Below, in pieces: positions 17,202 to 26,931 of a stretch of DNA of 64,000 nt. Origin of the DNA: Gemmatimonadota bacterium (lineage in GTDB: Bacteria; Gemmatimonadota; Gemmatimonadetes; Gemmatimonadales; GWC2-71-9). Location: NCBI GenBank assembly GCA_025357945.1, contig JANYLJ010000019.1, positions 1 to 64,000 on the forward strand. Direction: 5' to 3'. Numbering within the stretch: the first letter of the stretch is position 1; each line of letters begins with the position of its first letter. The position numbers and the translations under genes are program-made. The notes under the pieces were generated by a model that was given only the letters and a program-made list of their open reading frames with translations, did no database searches and was not told where the DNA came from.

Positions 17202-18167
17202 ATGCATCATATCTGTCGGTTGTCACTCGTTGCTGGCTTGCTGACGCCCTTCCGCGCGTCGGCGCAGGATATCCCGCCGTACGTTCCGGCCAATCCGCTG
17301 CTGGCATCGCGGAGCGCGCTGTACGCGCAACCGTTTATTTCCGCCGGCGTGGGCACGCAGCTGCGATTTGTTGCGGATTACTATAACGCCGTGGAAGTGG
17401 CGCAGAGTCCTGGCCCGTTCCCGCGCCAGACCATCTTCGATGCCGAAGTGCTGCAAGCCGATCTCTGGGTCACGCGAGACGTGTCGCGGCGAGTGTTCCT
17501 CGTCGCCGACCTCCCGATTCGCGGCGGGTACGACGGATTTCTCGATGGCTTCCTGAATTGGTATCACAAAGCGCTCGGGCTGTCGGTCCCGGCCCGCGAT
17601 CAACTGCCGGAGAACGTCTTTCAGTGGAGTTTCGTGCTGCCGGACTCGAACGTCGATCGCGTCAAGCCGGGGACCTTCATCGGCGATCTGCGAACCGGTG
17701 TGGGAATCCGCTTCGGTCGCGCTCAACTGGTCGCGAGCGTTACCCTGCCCACGGCGACCCTTGGCACGGACGGTTGGACCCGCCACGTCGTGGGCACGTC
17801 GATCGCCCTGACCGACGAGTTGCTGCGGAACTCACGCGTCGTGATCGACGCCAGTGCCAGCGCGGGTTTCACGCCGACACACGGGGCGCTGAGTCGATAT
17901 CAGCGGAGCACGTTCGCCAGCGCGCTGGTGAGCGGCAAGTGGCGTTTCGCCGGTCAACAGGCGGTGTTCAGCTCGGTGTGGATACAGTCAAGCAACTGGA
18001 AGAACACCAGGTTCACCGCCGTCGACGATCCCGAAGTCATCCTGGACTTCGGGTTCCTGCTGCACCTCAAGCGCCACTGGCCCGAACTGCAGCTTGGCAT
18101 GACCCAGGACCTGCTACCCAGGGGCCCCGCAATGGATGTCGGCTTTACCGCTGGACTGCGCTGGTAA
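17202..18167 (+). CDS. DUF3187-like outer-membrane protein
   Basis: A 321-residue protein with a short signal peptide (LSLVAGLLTPFRASAQ) and strand-rich body ending in the aromatic GFTAGLRW, as expected for an outer-membrane barrel. GTGIRFGRAQLVASVTLPTATLG, YQRSTFASALVSGKWRF and the N-terminal NPLLASRSALYAQPF resemble DUF3187. The ATG at 17202 is chosen over the track start because of the -10 seven bases upstream. It abuts the convergent gene at 18168. Function unknown. Confidence 0.66.
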   Translation: MHHICRLSLVAGLLTPFRASAQDIPPYVPANPLLASRSALYAQPFISAGVGTQLRFVADYYNAVEVAQSPGPFPRQTIFDAEVLQADLWVTRDVSRRVFLVADLPIRGGYDGFLDGFLNWYHKALGLSVPARDQLPENVFQWSFVLPDSNVDRVKPGTFIGDLRTGVGIRFGRAQLVASVTLPTATLGTDGWTRHVVGTSIALTDELLRNSRVVIDASASAGFTPTHGALSRYQRSTFASALVSGKWRFAGQQAVFSSVWIQSSNWKNTRFTAVDDPEVILDFGFLLHLKRHWPELQLGMTQDLLPRGPAMDVGFTAGLRW

Positions 18168-18695
18168 TCAGGTACCCTGGTCGCTCGCACCGAGCGGTGT
18201 TTGCGAAATGAGGATGCGCAGCCGCGGGTGGCGCCGCCAGAGCCAGCCCGTCATCGCGGCGCCAGCCAGCGCGTTGGCCACAAGCACGCTCACGAACGGC
18301 AGCATCCCACGCACGATCTCGGAGCCGATCGACACCACCCCGTAGAAGAAGACCACGAACGCAACCAGCAGCTGAACCACCGCGTAGCGGGCCAGGCTGC
18401 TCGCCTCGGACGCCCGGGTCAGCACGGCGAGCAGGAAGCCGAAGGCGACGAACGCGATGACGTGGAAGATCGTGTACGCGAGCACCGCGACCGTGTCCGG
18501 TGCCGTCAGCGTAACCGGCCGGTGCAGGATGAACGCCTGTCCCAGCACGCTCGGCGTCATCAACGGGTGCCCGCGTGTCGCGTCGACGGCGAGGTAGAAC
18601 AGCGCGACGATGCCGGCCCCGAGCAGGCCGGTGATGATCCCGTCGCGAGGGATCGACTCCTCGCCCGTGGGACGAGACCCGAATGACTCGATCAT
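18168..18695 (-). CDS. Four-helix membrane protein of unknown function
   Basis: A 175-residue protein with about four membrane segments (IITGLLGAGIVALFYLAVDA, VLAYTIFHVIAFVAFGFLLAVL, YAVVQLLVAFVVFFYGVVSIG, LPFVSVLVANALAGAAMTGWLW). The start at 18695 is set by GAGGAG six bases upstream; the track start overlaps the next gene. It is co-oriented with the YggX-like gene 50 bases upstream. I do not recognise the family. Confidence 0.72.
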   Translation of the reverse strand: MIESFGSRPTGEESIPRDGIITGLLGAGIVALFYLAVDATRGHPLMTPSVLGQAFILHRPVTLTAPDTVAVLAYTIFHVIAFVAFGFLLAVLTRASEASSLARYAVVQLLVAFVVFFYGVVSIGSEIVRGMLPFVSVLVANALAGAAMTGWLWRRHPRLRILISQTPLGASDQGT

Positions 18696-18744
18696 CGCTA
18701 ACTCCTCGACAAAGGCGCTGGGAGGGGGACGAACGAACCGGGAG

Positions 18745-18996
18745 TCACAGCACCTGGTCGGGGGCGCCGGTGCCAAACAGGAACTGCTCCATGTTCCGGA
18801 GCAGGAACTCCCGGGACTTGGGCTGGTGAGGAATCAGCGCGTAGTGGTTGATCAGCTGCTGTTGCGCCTTGAGCCATTCAGCCCAGCACGTCTTGCAGAT
18901 CGTGTCGTAGACCCGAGTCCCAAGGTCGTTTGGAAACGGCTTGAACGCCTGCCGTTCCCCTGCCAGCCCGCACCGGACACAATGAAGCGTTGCCAT
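18745..18996 (-). CDS. YggX-like (Fe(2+)-trafficking / oxidative damage protection) protein with two CxxC motifs
   Basis: An 83-residue protein whose core, FPNDLGTRVYDTICKTCWAEW ... QQQLINHYAL ... REFLLRNMEQFLF, follows the YggX pattern (P-G-R-I-W-W-Q-LIN-R-L-M-FLF). YggX protects Fe-S enzymes from oxidation. Unlike the canonical protein with a single N-terminal Cys, this one has C6xxC9 and C34xxC37, which could form a metal site. TAATTT lies six bases before the ATG, so the mRNA is probably leaderless. Confidence 0.78.
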   Translation of the reverse strand: MATLHCVRCGLAGERQAFKPFPNDLGTRVYDTICKTCWAEWLKAQQQLINHYALIPHQPKSREFLLRNMEQFLFGTGAPDQVL

Positions 18997-19002
18997 CCGG
19001 TC

Positions 19003-19008
19003 AAATTA
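19003..19008 (-). promoter_or_regulatory. -10 element TAATTT, leaderless type
   Basis: On the minus strand TAATTT-gaccgg-ATG precedes the YggX-like gene with six-base spacing. No Shine-Dalgarno is present. Confidence 0.58.
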
Positions 19009-19016
19009 GCGTCGAG

Positions 19017-19328
19017 CTATTCGCCTCGCTTGAGCGCCTTCACGCCGCTGGCGGTGCCCAGGCCGGTCGCCCCACCGACAATCAACGCGGTCCCGAAACC
19101 GAACAGGCTGCCGATGATCGGCACAATGTGAATGAGCGCGACTGCCGGTGCCAGAATGACCGTTGCGAGGATTGCCACAACCCACGGCGCGATGGGATGC
19201 CGGACGCCGTCCACGAAGCGGAGCCGGTTCCGGACGTATTCCCGGGCGAGCCCGAACGAGAGCATTGCTGCGCCGACAGTAACCACGAACCCGACCAGCG
19301 TGAACAACGAAGCAAAAAAGTGGAACAT
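19017..19328 (-). CDS. Small membrane protein of unknown function
   Basis: A 103-residue protein with two or three hydrophobic segments (FHFFASLFTLVGFVVTVGAAMLSFGL, PWVVAILATVILAPAVALIHIVPIIGSLFGFGTALIVGG) and a charged tail (KALKRGE). The track start is a TTG; the ATG two codons later at 19328 is more likely. It lies between the YggX-like gene and the CBM9 gene, all on the minus strand. No family recognised. Confidence 0.6.
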   Translation of the reverse strand: MFHFFASLFTLVGFVVTVGAAMLSFGLAREYVRNRLRFVDGVRHPIAPWVVAILATVILAPAVALIHIVPIIGSLFGFGTALIVGGATGLGTASGVKALKRGE

Positions 19329-19388
19329 GGCCAACCTGCCGGATGGAGGTGTGTTTCAGTACGGAACACACCCTGGGAAAGATTCACA

Positions 19389-21644
19389 CTATCGCCGGAA
19401 CCGATAGGCCACCTTCACGAAGAACCCGTCCTGTTCCCGCCTCAGGCCGCTGAAGGCCAGTGGCCGGTCGCTTCCCGATGTCGAGCCGTAGCCGAAAAAG
19501 ACGACGGTGCCCGGCTGCGGCTGATAAGAGGCCAGCCAATCGACTCGCAGTGAATCGCCACGCGTTGCCGCAACTGGTACCCCGTTTACGCCGAGCGGCA
19601 AGCCGGTTGCCGCATCCTTGAGGGCCGCCTGCCGTTGGGAACGATATTGCGCCACGACGCGAAAGAAGAGCGCGCGGGTTGGTTGGACTTCAACCTTCAG
19701 GCGCGGGATGACGGTGCGCCCGAACTCGCTGCCATCACTGGCGCGACGTAGCCGTGAGTAAGCCAGCGTGCCGAATACACGCACGGCGTGCGCCGGGCGA
19801 AGCGTGACACTCGCGTTGACGTTGAGGGCCGAACCGCGTGTCGCTTCCGGGAAAATCGTGGTGGCGCCACCGGACACGCCGAGTGACGCCTCGTAGTACT
19901 GAAACAACGGCGTGCCGACGGTGAAACTGCCACTCCACGCATCGAACACGCCACTCGGCGGTGTGAACGGAGTCGCCGGACCGACAACGGTGTACCGGGA
20001 ATAGTTGGCCGGGTCAAATCGCGCGAACGCATCAGTGGCAGCGCCACTGATGTTCCAGCCACCGCGCAAACGCAGCGACCAGTTGACGTCACCGTCCCCT
20101 TCGATCGGGCGGTGCGACAGGAACTCGTTGTACCGCCAGACCTGCGGCAGCCCACCGTAGACGGTGACCTGCTCGACCAGCGCATTACGGGCGCCGTACC
20201 ACGAGAACCGGTTGAACGCGTGCGCCGTGACCACGCCAGTGCGCGGGATGAAGCCGTCCTGGGCGGTAAAGTCGCCGTCGATTCCGGTCACCTTGTAGTT
20301 GAAGCCCCAGCCGCGACCGGTCCGGTCGTACTCCACGTCCCAGAGCGGCGCCGTTCGCGTTGCCCCGCCCGAGGAGTCGCGGGTGGCTGCTCCGGCGAGC
20401 TGCGCCTGCAGGTAGTACACGCCGCCAAAGAGCAGTCGCGTATCGGCCGAGGCGACGCGGTTGAACCCGCCGTTCTGCTCGCGGTCGGTGACGGTGAGGC
20501 CAGCGACGGAGTTGGCGCCGATGTCACGACGAACCCTGGTGATGCTGGCGAGCGCGTCGGGGGCCCCGCTCTCCTGGTCGACCGCGGTCAGGTGTGCCAC
20601 CGTCCACGACCCGAACTTGCCGGTGAGTTTCGCTCCGCCTGCCGGATTTGCGATGGTACGGGTGTAGACGAGGTTGTTGGGTGACGCAAACAATTCAATC
20701 CCTTCCAGAAAGAAGGGGCGGCGCTCCGGATAGAACAGCGCGAACCGCTGGTTGATGGTGACGAGGCCAGCGTCCGATTCCACCTGCGAGAAATCGGGAT
20801 TGATCGTTCCGTCGACGGTCGCGCTGGTGAAGCCGAAGCGGAAGTTGCCGCCGAGCTCCGGATGCAAGGCACCACGACTGAACGATCCATCCGCCAGTCG
20901 GTTTCCTGGTAATTGCGCGGTGACCTCGGGTTGCAGTTCAGTGACGACGCCGCGGTGGATGCCGTGGATCCCGGTGATCGTTCCCGACTGCCCCAGGAAC
21001 GACTCACTCGCCCGGCGGACATCGGTCCAGGTGTCTTCGTACCCGGTGCGCTGGGTCACGCGATCGATGTTAATCCCCCACGTCAGCTCGTCGCCACCGC
21101 CATAGCGGAGCGACTTGAAGGGAATCCGCATTTCGATCACATAGCCAAAGGCGGTGCGCCGACCCTTGGTCTGGTAGAGGAAGTCGGGATTCCGGTCCAC
21201 CGTGCCGGAAGAGAAGCTGCTGGCCGAGAAACCGCCTTCGCTCCGCACGCCGTCGTCCTGCACACCGAGTGGATTGCTGCCGAAGAAATATGCCCGGCGG
21301 CGATCATTGAACGTGTCGAGATACACGACAACCTCGTCCTCGCTGGCGAGGTTGTCGCGGTCAGCCGACGTCGCGTGGACCAGCTCCGGCTCCCGGTCAT
21401 AGGCGAGGATGCCAAAGTAGATCGCGGTCGGTGAATACCACACCAGCACGACCGTCGAATCCTCGGCCGGCCGCGAATCCACCGGGCGATACTGCTTGAA
21501 CCCGTCGAGTCGAGCGGCCTGGCGCCACACCGGTGCGTCGACCGAGCCGTCGAGCACGAGGTCGGTCTCGATCCGCGGAATGCGAACCGACTGAGCACCT
21601 AGCCCCGTGGTGAGGACAAATCCCAACAGAAGGGGGAGTTTCAT
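19389..21644 (-). CDS. CBM9-like / DUF5916 outer-membrane protein
   Basis: A 751-residue exported protein (signal KLPLLLGFVLTTGLGAQ) with an N-terminal carbohydrate-binding family 9-like domain (LDGSVDAPVWRQAARLDGFKQYRP ... VVLVWYSPTAIYFGILAYD) and a long DUF5916 barrel (NPDFSQVESDAGLVTINQRFALFYPERRPFFLEG). Such proteins are common in Bacteroidota and Gemmatimonadota; their function is not established. The ATG at 21644 has TATCTT eight bases upstream; the track start adds 17 residues from the repeat. Last residues AYRFRR fit a barrel end. Confidence 0.82.
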   Translation of the reverse strand: MKLPLLLGFVLTTGLGAQSVRIPRIETDLVLDGSVDAPVWRQAARLDGFKQYRPVDSRPAEDSTVVLVWYSPTAIYFGILAYDREPELVHATSADRDNLASEDEVVVYLDTFNDRRRAYFFGSNPLGVQDDGVRSEGGFSASSFSSGTVDRNPDFLYQTKGRRTAFGYVIEMRIPFKSLRYGGGDELTWGINIDRVTQRTGYEDTWTDVRRASESFLGQSGTITGIHGIHRGVVTELQPEVTAQLPGNRLADGSFSRGALHPELGGNFRFGFTSATVDGTINPDFSQVESDAGLVTINQRFALFYPERRPFFLEGIELFASPNNLVYTRTIANPAGGAKLTGKFGSWTVAHLTAVDQESGAPDALASITRVRRDIGANSVAGLTVTDREQNGGFNRVASADTRLLFGGVYYLQAQLAGAATRDSSGGATRTAPLWDVEYDRTGRGWGFNYKVTGIDGDFTAQDGFIPRTGVVTAHAFNRFSWYGARNALVEQVTVYGGLPQVWRYNEFLSHRPIEGDGDVNWSLRLRGGWNISGAATDAFARFDPANYSRYTVVGPATPFTPPSGVFDAWSGSFTVGTPLFQYYEASLGVSGGATTIFPEATRGSALNVNASVTLRPAHAVRVFGTLAYSRLRRASDGSEFGRTVIPRLKVEVQPTRALFFRVVAQYRSQRQAALKDAATGLPLGVNGVPVAATRGDSLRVDWLASYQPQPGTVVFFGYGSTSGSDRPLAFSGLRREQDGFFVKVAYRFRR

Positions 21645-21652
21645 GGGTGGGG

Positions 21653-21658
21653 AAGATA
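21653..21658 (-). promoter_or_regulatory. -10 element TATCTT close to start codon
   Basis: TATCTT-ccccaccc-ATG precedes the CBM9/DUF5916 gene: eight-base spacing, no Shine-Dalgarno, so a zero to two base leader is predicted. It follows the heptad inverted repeat that separates this gene from the efflux operon. Confidence 0.45.
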
Positions 21659-21668
21659 AAGGGAGAGC

Positions 21669-21741
21669 GGAGAGACGAGAAACGAGGGGCTCCACATCGC
21701 GCGCGGCCTCTCGCTATGTTCGACCCGTCTCTCGTCTCTCC
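21669..21741. repeat. AGAGACG-heptad inverted repeat, copy 1 (terminator position)
   Basis: Left arm ggagagacgagaaacgaggg (21669-21688), right arm cccgtctctcgtctctcc (21724-21741). It starts right at the TAG of the MacB-like permease and ends just before the next promoter. The arms are built of heptads AGAGACG/AGAAACG. Related copies are at 29881 and 52363. Confidence 0.75.
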
Positions 21742-22952
21742 TACTCGTATCTCAACGCCTGGATCGGATCCAGTCCCGCCGCCCTCTTTGCCGGCCACAA
21801 TCCGAAAAACAGTCCGACCAAGCCGGAGAAAGCGAACGAGGCGACAATGGCAACCGGGGACAGCACGGTGGTCGTGCCGTACTGCTTGCTCACGAAGATC
21901 GACGCGGCGACGCCGATCGCGATCCCGAGGGTGCCGCCGGAAATGCACAGCACCAGCGCTTCGACCAGGAACTGCAGCATGATGGTGAGCTTGGTGGCGC
22001 CGAGTGCCTTGCGGATGCCGATCTCCTTGGTCCGCTCGGTCACCGACACCAGCATGATGTTCATGATGCCGATGCCGCCGACGAGCAGCGACACCGCCGC
22101 GATCCCGAGCAAGAGCGTCGAGAATGTCTGTGCCGTCTGCGCCTGAGTCGCGAGAATGTCCCGCGGTGAACGAATCTGGAAGTTGTTATCCTGGCCCGGC
22201 CGCAGCTTGTGCTGCTTGCGGAGCACTCGCTCGATATCGACCATCCCCTGTTCCAGTGGCGTCTTGTCGCGAACGATCACGGAGATGGAGCGCAGCCGGT
22301 CGGTGCCGACGACGCGGTATCGGGCGGTGCTCAGCGGAATCAGGATCTGCTCGTCCGGGTTCTGGAATCCCAGGGCGCCCTTCGCACTCAGGATGCCGAT
22401 GATTTCGAACGGGATCTGCCGGATCGTGATCGTCTGGCCGATCAGCGCCGCCGGGTTGGCGTTCAGCAGCTTCGGCACATCCGCGCCGATCACGGCGTAG
22501 CGTTGGCGGGCGGCATCGTCGCCGTCGGTGAAATTGCGGCCGTTGGTGATGGTGTAATTGTGTGACGCGGCGTAGTTGGCCGTGGTCCCGACGATACTGG
22601 TGTTGATGTTGCTGTTGAGGTAGATGACCTGCTGGTTTCGCGACAATTCGGGCACCACGTCCGTGAGTGTGGTCGCCTGAGCCTTGAGCGCGTCCGCGTC
22701 CGCCACATACATCGCGGCACGATCCTGGGTGGCGGCGCCCATGCTGAAACCCTGGCCCGGATTGATCGTCACCAGATTGGCGCCGAGGGAGTTGATCCTG
22801 TCCTGCACCGACTTCTGCGCGCCGCTGCCCATCGCGACGACGGTGATGACGGCCGCGACGCCGATGATGACGCCGAGCATGGTCAATGCGGCGCGCAATT
22901 TGTTGGCGCGGATACTCCCGAACGCGACGCGGATCGTTTCGCCGAGCAGCAT
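21741..22952 (-). CDS. MacB-type ABC transporter permease (FtsX family)
   Basis: A 403-residue permease with an N-terminal membrane helix (LTMLGVIIGVAAVITVVAMG), a periplasmic MacB_PCD domain and three C-terminal helices with the FtsX signature (VSLLVGGIGIMNIMLVSVTERTKEIGIRKALGATK). It pairs with the separate ATPase at 24316 and the MacA-like protein encoded just upstream. Its ATG overlaps the stop of that gene (TAATG). Last gene of the seven-gene operon; the heptad inverted repeat follows its stop. Confidence 0.93.
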   Translation of the reverse strand: MLLGETIRVAFGSIRANKLRAALTMLGVIIGVAAVITVVAMGSGAQKSVQDRINSLGANLVTINPGQGFSMGAATQDRAAMYVADADALKAQATTLTDVVPELSRNQQVIYLNSNINTSIVGTTANYAASHNYTITNGRNFTDGDDAARQRYAVIGADVPKLLNANPAALIGQTITIRQIPFEIIGILSAKGALGFQNPDEQILIPLSTARYRVVGTDRLRSISVIVRDKTPLEQGMVDIERVLRKQHKLRPGQDNNFQIRSPRDILATQAQTAQTFSTLLLGIAAVSLLVGGIGIMNIMLVSVTERTKEIGIRKALGATKLTIMLQFLVEALVLCISGGTLGIAIGVAASIFVSKQYGTTTVLSPVAIVASFAFSGLVGLFFGLWPAKRAAGLDPIQALRYE

Positions 22953-24319
22953 TACGGGCCGCCTCTCCCACCGCGGGTACCACCACCGCCGGCGGCGCCC
23001 GCAGCGGCGGCTCCGGCCGCCGGCCTCGCTTGCCCGGGCAAGCCGGAGTTCTGGCTCATGCGCGCCTGCATCTGCGCCTGCTGCTGCACCAGCGACGCGC
23101 TCGGCAGCAACAACACCGAGTCGCTCTCGAGCAGACCCAGCTTGACCTCGGAGTAATCGAGATCGGTAAGGCCCGTCTGAATGTAGACCGGCATCGGTTT
23201 GCCATTCCGTATCGCGAACACGATGAAGCGCCCGCCGAAGCTGAAGTCGCTCTTGCCGCCACGCCCGCCGCCCTTGCCACCCCGGCCGCCGTTCGGGAGC
23301 GGCACGCCAGTGCCGGTGTCAGCCTTCTGCGCGGTTGCGTCGGCCATGACCTTCTTGGCGTCGGCGAGCATCTGGGTCAGGTCCGCCGGCGCGATGCCGA
23401 GGACCGACGCCGCGCTGGCGACGTCGCGTTCGGTGCGGAGTGCCGCGTTGGGGATCGCGAGCACTCCACTGCGCGAACCGACGGCCATCTTCACGTCAGC
23501 GTTCATGCCCGGCTTGAGCAGATTGTCGCGGTTGTCGATGTTCACCAGCACCGGGAACATTGTCACGTTCTGGATCGTGTCCGCCTGCGGCTCGATCTTG
23601 GCCACGGTGCCGCGAAAGGGGCGATTCGGGAATGCCGCCACCGTGACGTCGGCGTCCATCCCCTGATGGATCTTGCCGATGTCCGTCTCGTCGACCCAGG
23701 TCTTCACCTGGACCTGCGACAGGTCCGCCATCGTCAGCAGCGCAGTGCCGCCGCTGGCGCTGTTGGTCGGCGACGAGATCACGCTGCCGCGCTGCACCGT
23801 CTGTTCGATCACCGTCCCGGTGATCGGCGCACGCACTTCGGTATCACCCATCGAGATTGTCGCGTCATCCAGGGCGATGCCGTCGCGCACGACCGATGCG
23901 TTCGCCTGGGCCACGGCCAGCTGTGCCTGCTCCAGCTCCTGCTGCGTCACCGCCCGGGCGGCAAAGAGCTCCTGCTGCCGCTTGAGCTGTGAGCGCGCGT
24001 TGGCGAGCTGGGCGCTGTCGACCTGCAACGTCGCCCGAGCGGTCGCCACCTGGTTGGCCGGAATGCGCTGGTCCACCTGCAGCATCAGCGTGCCGCGCTT
24101 GACCAGGTCGCCGGTCTGGACCTTGATGTCGAGGATTTCGCCGGACGCTTTTGATTTCACCTGCACCACCGTGTCAGCGTTGATCGCGCCGGAGGCCTGC
24201 GCCGTGACGATGATGTCCCGCTTCTGCACCGCGACGGCCTGGTAGACGGGCAGTGGCGCCGGCTTGTGGCACGCGCCGAGGAGTACGAGAAGGAACAGGA
24301 AACGTGGACCCGACCTCAC
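22952..24319 (-). CDS. MacA/HlyD-type periplasmic adaptor lipoprotein
   Basis: A 455-residue membrane-fusion protein with a lipoprotein signal ([11 protein letters not shown]), barrel-sandwich half-motifs ([26 protein letters not shown] and [17 protein letters not shown]), a helical hairpin ([39 protein letters not shown]) and a beta-barrel domain. The C-terminus is a long Gly/Ala/Gln-rich tail. It links the inner-membrane permease to TolC. It overlaps the ATPase gene by ATGA and the permease gene by TAATG. Confidence 0.92.
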   Translation of the reverse strand: MRSGPRFLFLLVLLGACHKPAPLPVYQAVAVQKRDIIVTAQASGAINADTVVQVKSKASGEILDIKVQTGDLVKRGTLMLQVDQRIPANQVATARATLQVDSAQLANARSQLKRQQELFAARAVTQQELEQAQLAVAQANASVVRDGIALDDATISMGDTEVRAPITGTVIEQTVQRGSVISSPTNSASGGTALLTMADLSQVQVKTWVDETDIGKIHQGMDADVTVAAFPNRPFRGTVAKIEPQADTIQNVTMFPVLVNIDNRDNLLKPGMNADVKMAVGSRSGVLAIPNAALRTERDVASAASVLGIAPADLTQMLADAKKVMADATAQKADTGTGVPLPNGGRGGKGGGRGGKSDFSFGGRFIVFAIRNGKPMPVYIQTGLTDLDYSEVKLGLLESDSVLLLPSASLVQQQAQMQARMSQNSGLPGQARPAAGAAAAGAAGGGGTRGGRGGP

Positions 24320-25077
24320 GAGACAACCTCCGCCGAACTGGTATCGCGCGCCACCTTGCCGTCCCGCAGGATGATCTGGCGGTGGGCGTGCGCGGCAATA
24401 TCGGTTTCGTGGGTGACGAGAATGATGGTTTGGCCTTCGGCATGCAACGTCTTGAAGAGGTTCATGATCTCCTCGGACGTGGCAGAGTCCAGGTTCCCCG
24501 TCGGCTCGTCGGCGAGCAGGATCGACGGATTGTTGACGAGGGCCCGCGCAATGGCTACGCGCTGGCGCTGACCGCCGGACAACTCGTTCGGCTTGTGGTC
24601 CATCCGGTCCGCCAGGCCGACCGCGGTGAGCGACGCGATAGCGCGCTCGCGGCGCAACTTGCTCGACGCCCCGGCATAGACCAGCGGCAGCTCCACGTTG
24701 GCCAGCGCCGAGGCGCGCGGCAACAGGTTAAACGTCTGGAACACGAAGCCGATTTCCTTGTTGCGGATCCGGGCCAGCGCATCGTCGTTCAGCTCGCTGA
24801 CGCGATACCCGTTGAGCCAGTACTCGCCCTCGCTCGGCGTGTCGAGGCAGCCGATGAGGTTCATCAGCGTCGACTTACCCGAGCCCGACGGGCCCATGAT
24901 GGCGACGAATTCGTTCTTCCGGATCACGATGTCGACGCCCTGCAACGCCCGCACCCGTTCGGTGCCCATCTGGTATTCCCGCTGCAGGTTGCTGGTAACG
25001 ATCACCGCGTCTCGCGGGATGTCCGCCGGGAGTGCCGCCATCCGCTCGGCGGTGGTCTTGATATCGTCGCGTGCCAC
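24316..25077 (-). CDS. MacB/LolD-type ABC transporter ATPase
   Basis: A 253-residue ATPase with Walker [10 protein letters not shown], signature [15 protein letters not shown], Walker [13 protein letters not shown] and H-loop VTHE. The ATPase is separate from the permease, unlike the fused E. coli MacB. It starts with GTG, overlapping the TolC stop (TAGTG), and overlaps the adaptor gene by four bases, so all subunits of the pump are translationally coupled. Confidence 0.93.
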   Translation of the reverse strand: MARDDIKTTAERMAALPADIPRDAVIVTSNLQREYQMGTERVRALQGVDIVIRKNEFVAIMGPSGSGKSTLMNLIGCLDTPSEGEYWLNGYRVSELNDDALARIRNKEIGFVFQTFNLLPRASALANVELPLVYAGASSKLRRERAIASLTAVGLADRMDHKPNELSGGQRQRVAIARALVNNPSILLADEPTGNLDSATSEEIMNLFKTLHAEGQTIILVTHETDIAAHAHRQIILRDGKVARDTSSAEVVS

Positions 25078-26411
25078 TAGAGCTTCCTCCCCAGGATCTG
25101 TTCGAGTTGTGCCTTCGCCAGCAGGTAGTTGTACCGGGCGCTGACCTGCGCGGCCGACGCACTCACCGCCTGCGTCTGGGCGGTGAGCACCTCGGTGATC
25201 GTGGCGACACCGATACGGTAGCGTTCGGTCACCACGCGCAGGTTTTCCTCGCCCGCGTTGCGGGCAGCTGCCGAGACGGTGATCGTCTCCTGCGCGGTCG
25301 CCAGCGAGGCGTACGCCTGATTGATCTGTGCCGCGAGCGCGTTCCGCTGATCGACGAGGACGGCCGCGATGTTGTCGACCGCCAGCGAGGCGTTCTCGAT
25401 CTGCCGCTCACGGGCGAAGCTGGTCCACGGCGTGATGCTCAGGGCGAGATTCAGGCTCCGACGGACCGTCACCGCCGTTGGTGTCGTCGGTTGAGTGCCA
25501 CCGGCCCAGTACCCGGTCCAGCTCTGACCTGCCTGCGCGGTGAGCGTCGGGAAGTACTGTGCCTTGGAGGCCCGATATGCGTCTTGGCTTGCGATCAGGC
25601 TCGCTTCGAGGCTCTTGATGCTCGGCGCGCTCGTCAGCACTTCGTTCCGGATCGCGGTCGTGTCGAGCGATGGCGGTACCTGATAGAACGCGGAATCGTC
25701 GATCGCAGCGACCCGTCCGGCGATGCCGACGAGTCGGCCAAGGTTCGCCTCATTGACCACGAGCGCGTTCTGCGCCGACAGCAGGTTGAGCCGGACCTGG
25801 AGGTAATTGCCGAGGGCAGTGAGCGAATCCGACAACTGGCCGGAACCAGCATGCAGTTTTGCGGACGCGAGACGGAGTTGGCTTTCCGCCGCGTCCAGGT
25901 TGCTCTGCGCCACCGCAACCAACTGGTTCTGCGCCAACGCCAAAAAAAATGCGGTGGTCGTATTGAAGTCACTGGCGAACTTCGCCGTCGTGAGCGTTGC
26001 GTCTGCCCCGGCCTGCTGCGCACGATTCTGCTTCAGCGTGTAGTTGCGGGCGAATCCATCGAAGATCGTGTACGACGCCTGCAGCCCCACCGTGTAGCTC
26101 GGCACATGCGAGTTGCCGCTGATGATTTCGCCGGTGACCGGATCGAGGCGCGACTGGCCTGAGGACAACGCCACGTTCATCGACGGCGTGAGGTTCAGCG
26201 CCGGAATGAACGACCAGAGGGCGGAACGCGTGTTCAATTCGGCGGAGCGAATTCCGTTCGTTGCACTCACCACCGATGGCGCAAATCGCTGCGAGAGCCG
26301 CAGCGCATCCGCGAGCGTCACGGTGGTAACGGCCCGCTGCTGACCCGCCAGCGGGTTGGTGAAAACGAACGCGGCAAACGCGGCGCTCAGGAGATGCTTA
26401 TCGCGACCCAC
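25077..26411 (-). CDS. TolC-family outer-membrane efflux protein
   Basis: A 444-residue protein with a signal peptide ([19 protein letters not shown]) and two outer-membrane-efflux repeats of long helices ([15 protein letters not shown] ... [51 protein letters not shown]). It forms the exit duct of the pump. I place the start at a GTG at 26411 with GAGGAG eight bases upstream; the track's ATG start lacks a signal peptide at its N-terminus. The start overlaps the previous gene by 14 bases. Confidence 0.88.
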   Translation of the reverse strand: MGRDKHLLSAAFAAFVFTNPLAGQQRAVTTVTLADALRLSQRFAPSVVSATNGIRSAELNTRSALWSFIPALNLTPSMNVALSSGQSRLDPVTGEIISGNSHVPSYTVGLQASYTIFDGFARNYTLKQNRAQQAGADATLTTAKFASDFNTTTAFFLALAQNQLVAVAQSNLDAAESQLRLASAKLHAGSGQLSDSLTALGNYLQVRLNLLSAQNALVVNEANLGRLVGIAGRVAAIDDSAFYQVPPSLDTTAIRNEVLTSAPSIKSLEASLIASQDAYRASKAQYFPTLTAQAGQSWTGYWAGGTQPTTPTAVTVRRSLNLALSITPWTSFARERQIENASLAVDNIAAVLVDQRNALAAQINQAYASLATAQETITVSAAARNAGEENLRVVTERYRIGVATITEVLTAQTQAVSASAAQVSARYNYLLAKAQLEQILGRKL

Positions 26412-26931
26412 GATCGAATCCTCCTCGCGGACCCGACCCGCCGGGGCTGCCGGAGCAGGGTCCGCCGCCACCACCGTTCAGTGACGAGCCCCCCTGATCA
26501 CGCATCTTCTTCCGCTGTTCATCGTCGGCGCGATTCATGGAATCGTACCGCTCCCGTTGCGGCGGTGTGAGCAGCGAGCGGATCTCGGTACGGGCCTGCG
26601 CCCGGCGAAGTTCCACCACCGGGCGGATGGTCTGGAATAGCGAATCAATCGGCTGGCGCAGCGGGGTGCGCAGAGAATCCATCGCCGCAAGCCCGCGACA
26701 CGCGATCGCCGTAATCGAATCCTGCTTGGCGGGCTCGAGGTTGAGATGAAGCTTGCGATCGAGCGACGCACCGTAGCTGCCGGAGCCCGGACGCCCGCCG
26801 GAGTGGCCCCGCCAGGCCCAGCCTGCGTTACCGCTACGGACCGTCTGGACGATGACCCCGCCGCCCACGATCAGCCCGAGGACAAACGCCAGCCCGAGCA
26901 GCGTCATCGCTCGCGACCGTGAGGCGATCAC
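26398..26931 (-). CDS. Membrane-anchored Spy/CnrX-like periplasmic sensor protein
   Basis: A 177-residue protein with one N-terminal membrane segment (AMTLLGLAFVLGLIVGGGVIVQTV) and a periplasmic helical hairpin (LNLEPAKQDSITAIACRGL ... IDSLFQTIRPVVELRRAQARTEIRSLLTPPQRERYD) ending in an LTxxQ-like motif. Such proteins (Spy, CpxP, heavy-metal resistance family) bind unfolded protein or metal; in the cnr system CnrX senses metal and controls an ECF sigma. The C-terminus is Gly/Ser-rich. It overlaps the gene upstream by ATGA. Confidence 0.72.
   Translation of the reverse strand: MIASRSRAMTLLGLAFVLGLIVGGGVIVQTVRSGNAGWAWRGHSGGRPGSGSYGASLDRKLHLNLEPAKQDSITAIACRGLAAMDSLRTPLRQPIDSLFQTIRPVVELRRAQARTEIRSLLTPPQRERYDSMNRADDEQRKKMRDQGGSSLNGGGGGPCSGSPGGSGPRGGFDRGSR

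Noticed and set aside
22886-23992. 368-residue plus-strand ORF
   Set aside because: Antisense shadow of the MacA-like adaptor gene; His/Arg-rich with no domain.
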